Source: Cryobacterium flavum | GTDB taxonomy: Bacteria; Actinomycetota; Actinomycetes; Actinomycetales; Microbacteriaceae | Reading direction: 5' to 3' | NCBI RefSeq assembly: GCF_900103805.1 | Contig: NZ_FNIB01000001.1 | Coordinates: forward strand, 422,814-486,813 | DNA: 64,000 nt | Part shown: positions 34,461 to 42,088 of the stretch, piece by piece | Position numbering within the stretch: position 1 is the stretch's first letter | How the letters are laid out: each line of letters opens with the position of its first letter | The notes under the pieces: generated by a model | What the model saw: only the letters and a program-made list of their open reading frames with translations | Database searches by the model: none | Told to the model about the DNA's origin: nothing | Program-made: the position numbers and the translations under genes

Positions 34461-35837
34461 ATGATTTTGACCCAGTACTATCTCAACTGCCTGTCCCATG
34501 GCTCGTACCTCGTCGGTGATCCGACGAGCGGTCAAGCCGTCATCGTGGACCCCCGCCGCGACATCGACGATTACCTCGTCGACGCCCAGGCGAACAACCT
34601 GACCATCATCGGCGTCATCAACACGCATTTCCACGCCGACTTCGTCGCCGGTCACCTCGAGTTGGCCGCAGCCACTGGCGCCTGGATCGGCTACGGCACC
34701 CGCGCCGAGACCGAGTATGAGATCCACCACCTCGCCAATGGCGAGAAAATCTCGCTCGGCGAGGTGGAACTAGAAATTCTCGACACCCCCGGGCACACCT
34801 GGGAGTCCATCAGCATCGTCGTTCGTGAACACGCCAACGATGCCGTGCCCCATGCCGTCCTCACCGGCGACACCCTCTTCATCGGTGACGTGGGTCGTCC
34901 CGACCTGGCCGCATCCGTTGGCGCCGATCCCGACCAACTGGCCCGCGCCCTGTACGCGTCGATCCACACGACCCTTCTCGCCTTGCCCGATGCGGTGCGT
35001 GTTCTCCCCGCCCACGGTGCTGGTTCCGCATGTGGCAAGAACCTCTCCGACGAGCTCGAATCCACTATCGGCACCCAGCGCCTCACGAACGCGTCCGTGC
35101 AGCCGATGAGTGAAGACGATTTCGTGACAATGATCCGCAGCGGCCAGCCCGCAATCCCCGGCTATTTCGCCGTCGACGCGATGATCAATCGCAGCGCGCA
35201 CGAAATCATCGGTTCCACCCGTGCACTGGCACCGCTCACCTTGACGGATGTTCGCAGATCCGTTGAAAACGGAGCCCGCGTTCTCGACACCCGCAGCCCC
35301 GAGGACTTCGCCCTCGGGCACTTGGCCGGGTCCATTAACGTGGGACTGGACGGTCGCTTCTCCGAGACGGCCGGAATGGTCATCGAGCACGACGACAGCA
35401 TCGTGATTATCGCCGACTCCGGCCGCGAAGCCGAGGCCGGAATGCGGCTGGCCCGCATTGGCTTCGACCGGGTCGCCGGATATCTGACAAACCCGGCGCA
35501 GGCGTTCACCGACCTCGGCCCGCTGGTGCAGGTCGGTGCGCGGGTCGAGCTTGAAGACTTCGAGGCTCTGCGCCGGGACACCGCCGCAACGATCCTCGAC
35601 GTACGCAACCCCGGCGAGGTCGAGCAGGGCGCGATCCCGGGCTCGCTGCGCGTTCCCTTGGCCGAGCTGAGCCAGCGCCACGCCGAAGTGCCCGCCGGAC
35701 CCGTGATCATCCACTGTGCCAGCGGCTGGCGTTCGAGCGTCGCCGCGAGTGCGCTGCGGAATCTTGGCCATTCGGACGTCACCGACCTCATCGGCGGCTA
35801 TAACGCATGGGCTGCCCAATATTCAGTGAAAGCCTGA
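34461..35837 (+). CDS. cstB: persulfide dioxygenase-sulfurtransferase (CstB-like: MBL + two rhodanese domains)
   Basis: The 458-residue three-domain protein has a metallo-beta-lactamase/ETHE1-type dioxygenase (residues about 1-235; Fe ligands in THFHADFVAGH, DTPGHTWES and LTGDTLFIGDVGR). A degenerate rhodanese follows (about 265-350; the loop is IADSGREA, with no Cys). The C-terminal rhodanese is active (about 365-455; VIIHCASGWRSS). This order matches S. aureus CstB, which converts persulfides to thiosulfate or sulfite. ATG 34461 has a GGAGG site. It is under operators 3 and 4. Confidence 0.9.
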   Translation: MILTQYYLNCLSHGSYLVGDPTSGQAVIVDPRRDIDDYLVDAQANNLTIIGVINTHFHADFVAGHLELAAATGAWIGYGTRAETEYEIHHLANGEKISLGEVELEILDTPGHTWESISIVVREHANDAVPHAVLTGDTLFIGDVGRPDLAASVGADPDQLARALYASIHTTLLALPDAVRVLPAHGAGSACGKNLSDELESTIGTQRLTNASVQPMSEDDFVTMIRSGQPAIPGYFAVDAMINRSAHEIIGSTRALAPLTLTDVRRSVENGARVLDTRSPEDFALGHLAGSINVGLDGRFSETAGMVIEHDDSIVIIADSGREAEAGMRLARIGFDRVAGYLTNPAQAFTDLGPLVQVGARVELEDFEALRRDTAATILDVRNPGEVEQGAIPGSLRVPLAELSQRHAEVPAGPVIIHCASGWRSSVAASALRNLGHSDVTDLIGGYNAWAAQYSVKA

Positions 35838-35974
35838 TGGAGATGACCCGCGGCTGAACACCTAACCAACGTTGGCTTCACGGCAGACACGATCGTCAGA
35901 GGCCTGCCTTAGTGGCAGGCCTCAGGGCTGCCCGGCATTGCTACGCTCCCGCACCAAACTGAAACGGATCTACT

Positions 35975-36577
35975 ATCTCTGACACCACGCACACCGTCAA
36001 CCCCTCCCCGTCACCAATTGGGGCAGACGAATTCCATCAGTGGGTTCTTAATCGTGACGACCTGATGATCATCGATGTGAGGGGCGGTTCGGAGTTTGAA
36101 ACCCGGCATATCCCGGGTTCGTATCACGTGCCGCTCCACCTGCTCAAAGAACACGCTGAAGAGTTTGCGGCGCAGATGGCCCCCCGGGTGGTGCTGGTGT
36201 GCCAGTCGGGTCGACGCGCGGAAGAAGCGCGAAAGAATCTTGACGCAGCCGGCCTGAACGGTGCTTGGGTATTGACCGGTGGTGTGGCGGGCTATGCCGC
36301 CGCCGGCGGCGATATCACCAGCGGTCGCTCCACGTGGGCCATGGATCGACAGGTACGCATGACGGCCGGATCCCTGGTGTTGGCGAGCGTGCTGGCGGGG
36401 AGGTTCATCCATCCGCAGTTCCGTCTTCTCGCCGGCGTCATCGGTGCCGGTCTCACGGTGTCGGCCGCCACCAACAGTTGCACGCTGGGGCGAATTCTGT
36501 CGTGGATGCCCTGGAACCGCCCGGTTTCCGAACCCACGAAGAGTGACATCCTCGCGCAGCTGGCGCCGCACGCATGA
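35975..36577 (+). CDS. rhodanese-DUF2892 fusion, possible ATC start
   Basis: The protein has a rhodanese domain (residues about 15-110; DVRGGSEFETRHIPGSYHVP, catalytic Cys in LVCQSGRRAEEA) followed by a DUF2892-like two-helix membrane segment (about 125-175; GRFIHPQFRLLAGVIGAGL). It resembles YgaP-type membrane sulfurtransferases. The canonical internal start ATG 36065 would cut off the first strand and helix of the rhodanese fold. The frame is open to an upstream TGA with only ATC 35975 (ISDTTHTVNPSPS) at a sensible start position. It overlaps tauE by four bases. Confidence 0.8.
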   Translation: MSDTTHTVNPSPSPIGADEFHQWVLNRDDLMIIDVRGGSEFETRHIPGSYHVPLHLLKEHAEEFAAQMAPRVVLVCQSGRRAEEARKNLDAAGLNGAWVLTGGVAGYAAAGGDITSGRSTWAMDRQVRMTAGSLVLASVLAGRFIHPQFRLLAGVIGAGLTVSAATNSCTLGRILSWMPWNRPVSEPTKSDILAQLAPHA

Positions 36578-37338
36578 TCGTGGCCGCGCTGCTTCTGGGA
36601 GTGATCGTGGGTGCGCTGCTCGGCCTGGTCGGCGGGGGCGGGTCAATCCTGGCCGTTCCGGCCTTGGTCTACGGTGTCGGGTTACCCCTCGAGGAGGCGA
36701 TACCAACCTCGCTGATCGTCGTGGGAGCGGCGTCGGCGGTCGCCGTGCTTCCGCGGCTGCGCACCGGCGTGAACTGGCGTCTGGCCGGCATCATCGGCGC
36801 CGCCGGCATTCCCACCGCCTACCTTGGCACCCTCGTAAACCGACTGGTTGACCCTCAGCTTCTGCTCGGCGCTTTTAGCGTGATCATGGTCATCGCTGGC
36901 GTGCGAATGTTCTTTGCCACCCCCGCCGCAACCGGCCCCTGTGCGCTGCCCGGCGGCGGAACCCGGTGGCGCAGTTGTCTGCCCCGTGCGCTGGCAACGG
37001 GCGCCGTGGTCGGGTTCCTGACTGGGCTGCTCGGCGTCGGCGGCGGGTTCCTGATCGTTCCGGCACTGGCCCTCGTGCTCGGACTCCCCATGGGCGTCAC
37101 GATCGGCACGTCCCTCGTGATCATCGTCATCAATTCGGTCGCCGGCTTCAGCGCCCACCTGAGCGACGTGCAGATCGACTGGGCCGTCACCGGCGCCTTC
37201 GCGGGCACCGCTATGCTGGCATCCCTAATCGCGGGCAGACTCAGCCGAAGACTCCCCGACCGCGTTCTCAAAACAAGCTTCGCGATCCTTGTGCTCTGCA
37301 TCGCCGTGTACGTCGCGATTCGCGCCGTCGCCGGCTAG
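36574..37338 (+). CDS. TauE/SafE sulfite/sulfur-anion exporter
   Basis: The 254-residue membrane protein has two four-helix TauE repeats, each opening with a Gly-rich motif (GALLGLVGGGGSILAVPAL and FLTGLLGVGGGFLIVPAL). In cst-type operons TauE removes sulfite or thiosulfate made by the CstB/rhodanese steps. ATG 36574 overlaps the rhodanese stop (ATGA). It is convergent with the CstR-like gene. Confidence 0.88.
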   Translation: MIVAALLLGVIVGALLGLVGGGGSILAVPALVYGVGLPLEEAIPTSLIVVGAASAVAVLPRLRTGVNWRLAGIIGAAGIPTAYLGTLVNRLVDPQLLLGAFSVIMVIAGVRMFFATPAATGPCALPGGGTRWRSCLPRALATGAVVGFLTGLLGVGGGFLIVPALALVLGLPMGVTIGTSLVIIVINSVAGFSAHLSDVQIDWAVTGAFAGTAMLASLIAGRLSRRLPDRVLKTSFAILVLCIAVYVAIRAVAG

Positions 37339-37353
37339 CTCTCGCGAATGGGG

Positions 37354-37644
37354 TCAGGCGAGGGACAGGAAAAGCTTTTCAAGCTCATTGACACTGAGCT
37401 GCTTGGTTTCTCCATCCGCGCCGTTATCGATGAGGCACTCCTTCATCGCCGACGAGATGATCGTGAACCCTGCCCGGTCAATGGCACTCGAGACAGCAGC
37501 CAGCTGGGTGACCACGGCACGACAATCCGCGCCGGACTCAACGGCTGTGATGACGGCGCCGAGTTGCCCCTGCGCGCGCTTGAGTCGATTGAGGGTCTTG
37601 CGTAGGTCGTCGCTGGCGTGGGTCGCGGATTCGGTAATCCCCAT
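37354..37644 (-). CDS. cstR: CstR-like persulfide-sensing repressor (CsoR family)
   Basis: The 96-residue all-helical DUF156/CsoR-family protein has Cys41 and Cys70 at the 29-residue spacing of the family. The His four residues before the second Cys in copper-sensing CsoR is Ala here (SSAMKEC). That loss, plus the neighbouring CstB, rhodanese and TauE genes, favours a CstR-type sensor of sulfane sulfur (interprotomer di/trisulfide) over a Cu(I) sensor. ATG 37644 with AGGAG nine bases upstream is chosen over a longer GTG start at 37698. An operator lies 56 bp upstream. Confidence 0.85.
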   Translation of the reverse strand: MGITESATHASDDLRKTLNRLKRAQGQLGAVITAVESGADCRAVVTQLAAVSSAIDRAGFTIISSAMKECLIDNGADGETKQLSVNELEKLFLSLA

Positions 37645-37699
37645 GAGGGTGTGCTCCTGTTCGTAGGCGGATGCGAGGCTGGTTTTGTCTAAGACCACG

Positions 37700-37715
37700 A
37701 TACCCCTTAGGGTAT
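37700..37715. promoter_or_regulatory. CsoR/CstR-type operator 5 (cstR / membrane genes)
   Basis: ATACCCCTTAGGGTAT lies between the divergent cstR-like gene and the CPVC membrane-protein gene, so it may give autoregulation and control the rightward operon. Confidence 0.75.
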
Positions 37716-37760
37716 CAGTATATTCAAATATGGCGGCAAGCGTTTCGCGATGAAAAGTAA

Positions 37761-38336
37761 ATGAGGGCTATTCGAATGCGTGACCAGCGCACCAGCAGGG
37801 ACGAATCATCACGGCGTGCCCCTTGGCGCGGCAAGCTGGCCGGGCTCGGCGGGGACCTGCGTCGCTGGCCCTCTCGCCGCTGGTGGGTTGCCCTGGCGAC
37901 GGCATTGTGTACGGTGGTCTTCATTGCCATTCCGACGGACTTGATTGACACGCCATTCTTTTCGCGACAGATCCCGCCGACCGCCTGGTCGTGGCCGGTG
38001 CTCACCCTCAGCGCGGTCTTGACGGGCATGGTCACTGCCACCTATGTGGCGCACCCGGAAGGCGCCCCGCCCAGTAGGGCGGCCGGACGGTTGGGCATGG
38101 CCGGTTGGCTGGTGACGTTCTTCGCGGTGGGATGCCCCGTCTGCAACAAATTGGTTCTCCTCGCTCTCGGCGCAACCGGAGCGATGCAATTCTTCGAGCC
38201 GGTCCAGCCGTATCTGGCCGCCGCGTCGATCGTCTTGCTCGGCTGGGCTCTCTATGCGCGCATGACTCGAGAAAATTCTTGCGGTCTTCCCGCTCGGACC
38301 ACTGCCGCGACGGAAGTCCTTGATCGTGTTCTCTGA
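37761..38336 (+). CDS. unknown membrane protein with CPVC motif
   Basis: This 191-residue protein has an Arg-rich cytoplasmic N-terminus (about 40 residues) and about four hydrophobic helices (residues about 43-60, 72-93, 110-128, 145-168). A Cys pair, VGCPVCNK (about residues 123-130), sits at the end of the third helix. The first gene right of operator 5, it overlaps the next membrane gene by 17 bp. The family is not recognised; the vicinal Cys pair suggests handling of thiols, persulfides or metal at the membrane. The start could be ATG 37776. Confidence 0.6.
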   Translation: MRAIRMRDQRTSRDESSRRAPWRGKLAGLGGDLRRWPSRRWWVALATALCTVVFIAIPTDLIDTPFFSRQIPPTAWSWPVLTLSAVLTGMVTATYVAHPEGAPPSRAAGRLGMAGWLVTFFAVGCPVCNKLVLLALGATGAMQFFEPVQPYLAAASIVLLGWALYARMTRENSCGLPARTTAATEVLDRVL

Positions 38337-38859
38337 CCTACAAACTTGGTCGACTCGACGCTGGATAATCACGGCCGCCGCAGCCGCAGCCGCGTTCATT
38401 GCTTTTGCCACGGGCTACGCGCCCCGGGCGGACGACGCAGACGGCGCCCTGTGGTGGACGGTTGCGGCCACCGCGCTCGGAGCGAGCTTGATCGGCTTGA
38501 TCGTTGCCAGTTATGTCGGAACCCCCATCGGCGCCGACGCAACTCTCTGCGACACACGGTGGCCAGCTCTGGGTCTGATCGCGCTGTATCTGACCACCGA
38601 AGTCCGCTCCCTCGACCCGATAGTGAGCGGTGCTGCGCGCCCGGCCCTGGCCGCCGCCGCCCTCGCCCTATTGATCTGGGCCCTGCGCGAAAGACTGGTC
38701 AGCGAACGCCGAGCCACCACCCGCCGCGAATCGTCAGAGTCCGCTGAGGGTGACGTCTGCACTACCTGCATGCCCTTGTTCCCGCGCTCCCGGAAAGTCG
38801 GTCCCAGGCCGATCACACTGCCACCCACTCCACGCACCGGTCAGGATACCCAGCCATGA
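38320..38859 (+). CDS. unknown membrane protein with C-terminal CTTC motif
   Basis: This 179-residue protein has about four hydrophobic segments (residues about 14-32, 43-65, 82-95, 105-125) and a cytoplasmic-looking hydrophilic tail with GDVCTTCMPLFPRS (about residues 145-158). It overlaps the preceding gene (TTG 38320 or GTG 38326), and its stop overlaps the rhodanese lipoprotein start (ATGA), so the three form one tight operon. No family is recognised. Confidence 0.6.
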   Translation: MIVFSDLQTWSTRRWIITAAAAAAAFIAFATGYAPRADDADGALWWTVAATALGASLIGLIVASYVGTPIGADATLCDTRWPALGLIALYLTTEVRSLDPIVSGAARPALAAAALALLIWALRERLVSERRATTRRESSESAEGDVCTTCMPLFPRSRKVGPRPITLPPTPRTGQDTQP

Positions 38860-39230
38860 AGAAAGCACTCACCGGCATCACAATTGCCGTGGCGGCACTG
38901 CTCAGCATGGTCGCCTGCGCGAGCCCCGCGCCGGCGCCCTCCATCGCTGTCACCTCCAGTACGGTCGTCGTCGATGTGCGCACCGCACCAGAGTATGTCG
39001 GTGGACACCTTCAGGACGCCATCCATATTGACGTGCAATCCCCGGACTTCGACACGCTGATCGCGGCGCTGCCAATCGACGGGAACTACATCATCTACTG
39101 CGCCACCGGAAACCGGTCGGCTGCAGCAGTCACCCGCATGGCCGACCTCGGGTTCACCACGCTGACCGATGCTGGTGGCATCACGGACGCGTCTGCCGCC
39201 ACCGGACTGGCCATCGTCGTCGACAAATAA
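38856..39230 (+). CDS. rhodanese-like lipoprotein
   Basis: This 124-residue protein has a lipoprotein signal (lipobox SMVAC, Cys at about residue 21) followed by a compact rhodanese domain: VVVDVRTAPEYVGGHLQDAIHID, catalytic Cys in YCATGNRSAAAV. It should work outside the membrane as a tethered sulfurtransferase. It is translationally coupled to the CTTC membrane protein, suggesting a sulfur relay across the membrane. Confidence 0.85.
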   Translation: MKKALTGITIAVAALLSMVACASPAPAPSIAVTSSTVVVDVRTAPEYVGGHLQDAIHIDVQSPDFDTLIAALPIDGNYIIYCATGNRSAAAVTRMADLGFTTLTDAGGITDASAATGLAIVVDK

Positions 39231-39255
39231 GTTTCCTCTGTTCGCATTTAAATTA

Positions 39256-39271
39256 ATACCCCACGGGGTAT
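39256..39271. promoter_or_regulatory. CsoR/CstR-type operator 6 (Cys-rich microprotein)
   Basis: ATACCCCACGGGGTAT is the most symmetric of the set (perfect 6-bp arms), 36 bp upstream of the Cys-rich microprotein start, with AT-rich TTTAAATTAAT just ahead. Confidence 0.75.
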
Positions 39272-39307
39272 ACTGAGGACTTCAGCTCGACCAACGAAGG
39301 AGTCACT

Positions 39308-39439
39308 ATGTGCAGTCCCATGCGATGCGACAATTGCGGAAAAACCACTTGGACCGGATGCGGCATGCACGTCGATGAGGTTATGGCCGACGTCCCAACG
39401 AGTCAGCAGTGCACTTGCGCCACGCGCTCGAATTCCTAA
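39308..39439 (+). CDS. 43-residue cysteine-rich protein
   Basis: The frame from ATG 39308 (AAGGAG five bases upstream) encodes MCSPMRCDNCGKTTWTGCGM, then HVDEVMADVPTSQQCTCATR. Six Cys plus one His occur in CxxxxCxxC, CGMH and CTC arrangements that look like a small zinc- or copper-binding knot. It stands alone under its own CstR-type operator. Similar short Cys-rich proteins occur in actinobacterial genomes near rhodanese genes (recollection, not checked). The function is unknown. Confidence 0.7.
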   Translation: MCSPMRCDNCGKTTWTGCGMHVDEVMADVPTSQQCTCATRSNS

Positions 39440-39687
39440 CCGCCCGCGGTTTGTAACCGAGGCGCTTCGTTCATGACGCGGCGGTACGCCTTGGCTTCAC
39501 CAAGGTGGAGATGCCCTTCGCTGACGTGGGTAACGATGCGGTCAACAGCGAGAGCAATTGGTGGCGGGGCGGTGGTTGCTTGGAGCATGACTGGACTCTT
39601 TTCAATCAGAAAACCGGGAATGTTCCCAGGCTCGGACGGGGAGGCGGCTATAACTGTCTTTTTTACCCTAATGTGCGTACATTTAAG

Positions 39688-40440
39688 ATGGTGCCGACAC
39701 AACAGAACTTCACAAAAAATAGGCAGATCCGACGAGTCAAGGTGCGGCGACGCACGCTCCTGATGCTTTTAGGAGCGGCGGCAGTTCTCGCAGTCGTCAT
39801 CGTCGGAGTGGTTGCGCAACAACCTGTCGAAGAATCCACTTCGGCCCCCGCTGAACAATCCGGGGAAAAAAGCGGCGAGCAGACGCTCGATCTCGCCCGA
39901 CGTGTCGATGGCGAGGTGACGGCACTCGGAGAGGTCGACGCGCCGGTCGTTTTGGTCGAATACGCCGATTTCCGGTGTCCGTTTTGTGGGGTTTTCGCGC
40001 GCGATACCCTCCCTGTCCTTGTCGAGGAGTATGTGGACAGCGGTCAAGTGCGCATCGAATGGCGGGATCTGCCGGTGTTCGGCCAGGAATCCACGGCTGC
40101 GGCTGTGGCTGCCCGCGCGGCTGGCGAGCAAGGTTTCTTCTGGGAGTTTGCCGAGGTCGTCTTTGCGGGTGCCCCAGAACGCGGACATGTGGCACTGCCC
40201 CCGGAACGTCTTTTGGAAATCGCGACGGAAATTGGTGTTCCCAACCTTGAGCAGTTCGTCTCCGACCTGGACAATGCTGAACTCTTGGAGAAAGTAAACA
40301 TTGACGCGGCAGAGGCACGGTACCTCGGAATTACCAGCACGCCCATGTTCGTGGTGAACGAAACGCCGATTTCCGGCGCGATGCCCGTGCAGGTGTTTCG
40401 CGACACGATCGACAGCGAACTGGCGAAGGCCGGACGCTAG
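39688..40440 (+). CDS. DsbA-like thiol-disulfide oxidoreductase, membrane anchored
   Basis: This 250-residue protein has a basic N-terminus, one membrane helix (residues about 27-45), a Ser/Glu linker and an extracellular thioredoxin-4/DsbA-like domain with active site YADFRCPFCGVFA (Cys about residues 97 and 100) and cis-Pro in GITSTPMFVVN. It introduces or shuffles disulfides in exported proteins. It is followed 2 bp later by ccdA, a natural electron partner. ATG 39688 is chosen over longer frames that read through a gene-poor stretch. Confidence 0.87.
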   Translation: MVPTQQNFTKNRQIRRVKVRRRTLLMLLGAAAVLAVVIVGVVAQQPVEESTSAPAEQSGEKSGEQTLDLARRVDGEVTALGEVDAPVVLVEYADFRCPFCGVFARDTLPVLVEEYVDSGQVRIEWRDLPVFGQESTAAAVAARAAGEQGFFWEFAEVVFAGAPERGHVALPPERLLEIATEIGVPNLEQFVSDLDNAELLEKVNIDAAEARYLGITSTPMFVVNETPISGAMPVQVFRDTIDSELAKAGR

Positions 40441-40442
40441 AC

Positions 40443-41282
40443 ATGGATATTGGCTACGCTGGCGCCCTGATCGGTGGGATGCTGACACTTTTGAGCCCCT
40501 GCTCGGTCATGCTTCTTCCTGCGTTCTTCGCCTACGCGTTCGCGAAGCCGTCCGAGCTGCTTGCCCGTACCGGATTGTTTTATCTGGGTCTGATTACCAC
40601 GTTGGTGCCGCTGGGAGTGCTGGCTGGCACGGTCGGAGTGTTTGTCACGCAAAATCGCACGGCTTTCGTCGGGATCGCCTCATTGCTCGTGGTGTTGATG
40701 GGTATCATCCAAATTTCTGGACTACGTTTTCCCGCCTTCACCCGCGGCGGCGCGGCCGAAGGGACCTCGGCGGTATCGGTCTACCTCCTCGGCGCTGTCT
40801 ACGGAGTAGCCGGAGTGTGTGCAGGTCCTATCCTTGGATCGGTGCTTACGGTGGCCGCCCTCGGCAGTAACGCCGTCTACGGGGGAGTGCTCTTAGCGAT
40901 CTACGCGCTCGGCATGGCAGCGCCCCTGATCGTGCTCGCCTTGTTGTGGGACCGACTTTCACTGGGAAAGAGTCGCTGGCTGCGCCCCCGGATGCTCACT
41001 ATCGGACGATGGGAGAACTCGTGGTTGATGATCGTATCCGGGATCCTGTCAATCCTGATCGGAGTCTTCCTGTTCCTCACCGACGGTACCGCGAGCCTCG
41101 GCGGAGTTTTGACCATCGGAGATCAGTTCGCTACCGAGGTCTGGGTGCTCGATATGTCCTCACTCGTGACCAATTTGGGATTCGGGATCGCCGCGATCGT
41201 CGTGCTGGGCCTCATCGCGCTGGCCTACGCGGCTCGGAACCGTCGCACGCGCCGGCAGCGAATACCTCAAAAGCAAGAATGA
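40443..41282 (+). CDS. ccdA: CcdA/DsbD-type transmembrane electron carrier
   Basis: The 279-residue protein has about six to seven helices. The paired redox Cys residues are in LTLLSPCSVMLLPAFF (helix 1) and AGVCAGPILGSVL (helix 4), as in CcdA, which passes electrons from cytoplasmic thioredoxin to extracytoplasmic thiol proteins. It is in an operon with the DsbA-like gene, and a broken lipoprotein gene starts within its stop. Confidence 0.87.
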   Translation: MDIGYAGALIGGMLTLLSPCSVMLLPAFFAYAFAKPSELLARTGLFYLGLITTLVPLGVLAGTVGVFVTQNRTAFVGIASLLVVLMGIIQISGLRFPAFTRGGAAEGTSAVSVYLLGAVYGVAGVCAGPILGSVLTVAALGSNAVYGGVLLAIYALGMAAPLIVLALLWDRLSLGKSRWLRPRMLTIGRWENSWLMIVSGILSILIGVFLFLTDGTASLGGVLTIGDQFATEVWVLDMSSLVTNLGFGIAAIVVLGLIALAYAARNRRTRRQRIPQKQE

Positions 41283-42078
41283 GACGCGCTGCCGGAGCCG
41301 CAGCCGCCACGCTCGTTAGCGTTGTGTTGCTGGCCGCGTGTTCCGGACCTTAGTCGCAGCTCGGCGCTCATTGTGTCTCCGACGACGTCTCGCCCGCGGT
41401 CATGCTCAGCGCGCACGACGGTATTGTCAGTGTTGCCGAAGACGCGACGGGAGCGTCAGCGATCGAGTAGGGAAGTAATGGCACCGGCCTCATCGAGACG
41501 GCAGGCGTACTCACGGCTGTCGACACCACCACCGGAGAAATACGCTGGGACGCGAACACACTCTCACGCCCCACGGACGTCGAATCTTCCTCAGCGGTCT
41601 CGGGTGCCGTCAACGCATCTCAGGGCGGTATTGTCTTTCTGGACTGGGTCAACCCCGCGGGCGACACAGTCGTGAGCGCCCACAATCCGAGAACTGGCGC
41701 TATTCTCGCGGAATTTTCGGGGCATCTGGCCGGACCGTCAATCATTAACGAGTCATCAGAAAACCTCGCCGTGTCCTCCTTCCGTCCACCGGACGGGGCG
41801 ACGATGCTCACCGCAATTGATCCGGACTCCGGAACGCTGTGGGAGCATGTTCTGGAGAGCGCCACTGCCCCGGTATCTGCCTCTGACAAAGTGATTACCT
41901 TCGTGGCGGGATGGGAAACGTTACGATCACCTCGTCCGACGGTCACCAGCAGCAACGCGGTCAGGAACGAATTCCGATGGCTGTTCTCCCTAACGGAACC
42001 GGGCTCTTTCCCACCCGGGACCCCTACGAGTACGTCCTGGCCATCCCTCAGCTCGACGGTCTTGAGGCTGACCGATAA
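41279..42078 (+). pseudogene. decayed PQQ/WD-type beta-propeller lipoprotein
   Basis: ATG 41279 (overlapping the ccdA stop) begins a lipoprotein signal MRRAAGAAAATLVSVVLLAA, then CSGP. TAG 41351 interrupts it, and a second in-frame TAG occurs at about 41468. The frame then encodes propeller-like repeats (LTAVDTTTGEIRWD, VSAHNPRTGAILAEF, LTAIDPDSGTLWEHVL). Near 41910 a frameshift moves the match to another frame (NVTITSSDG...QLDGLEADR, stop 42076). Two stops and a shift mark a pseudogene. Confidence 0.75.
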
Positions 42079-42088
42079 AGACTAAAGA

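Noticed and set aside
39436..39702. minus-strand frame with AVDRIVTHVSEGHLHLGEAKAYRR
   Set aside because: Vaguely like an IstB C-terminus and possibly another IS scrap, but the match is too weak to call and the direction and context are unclear.
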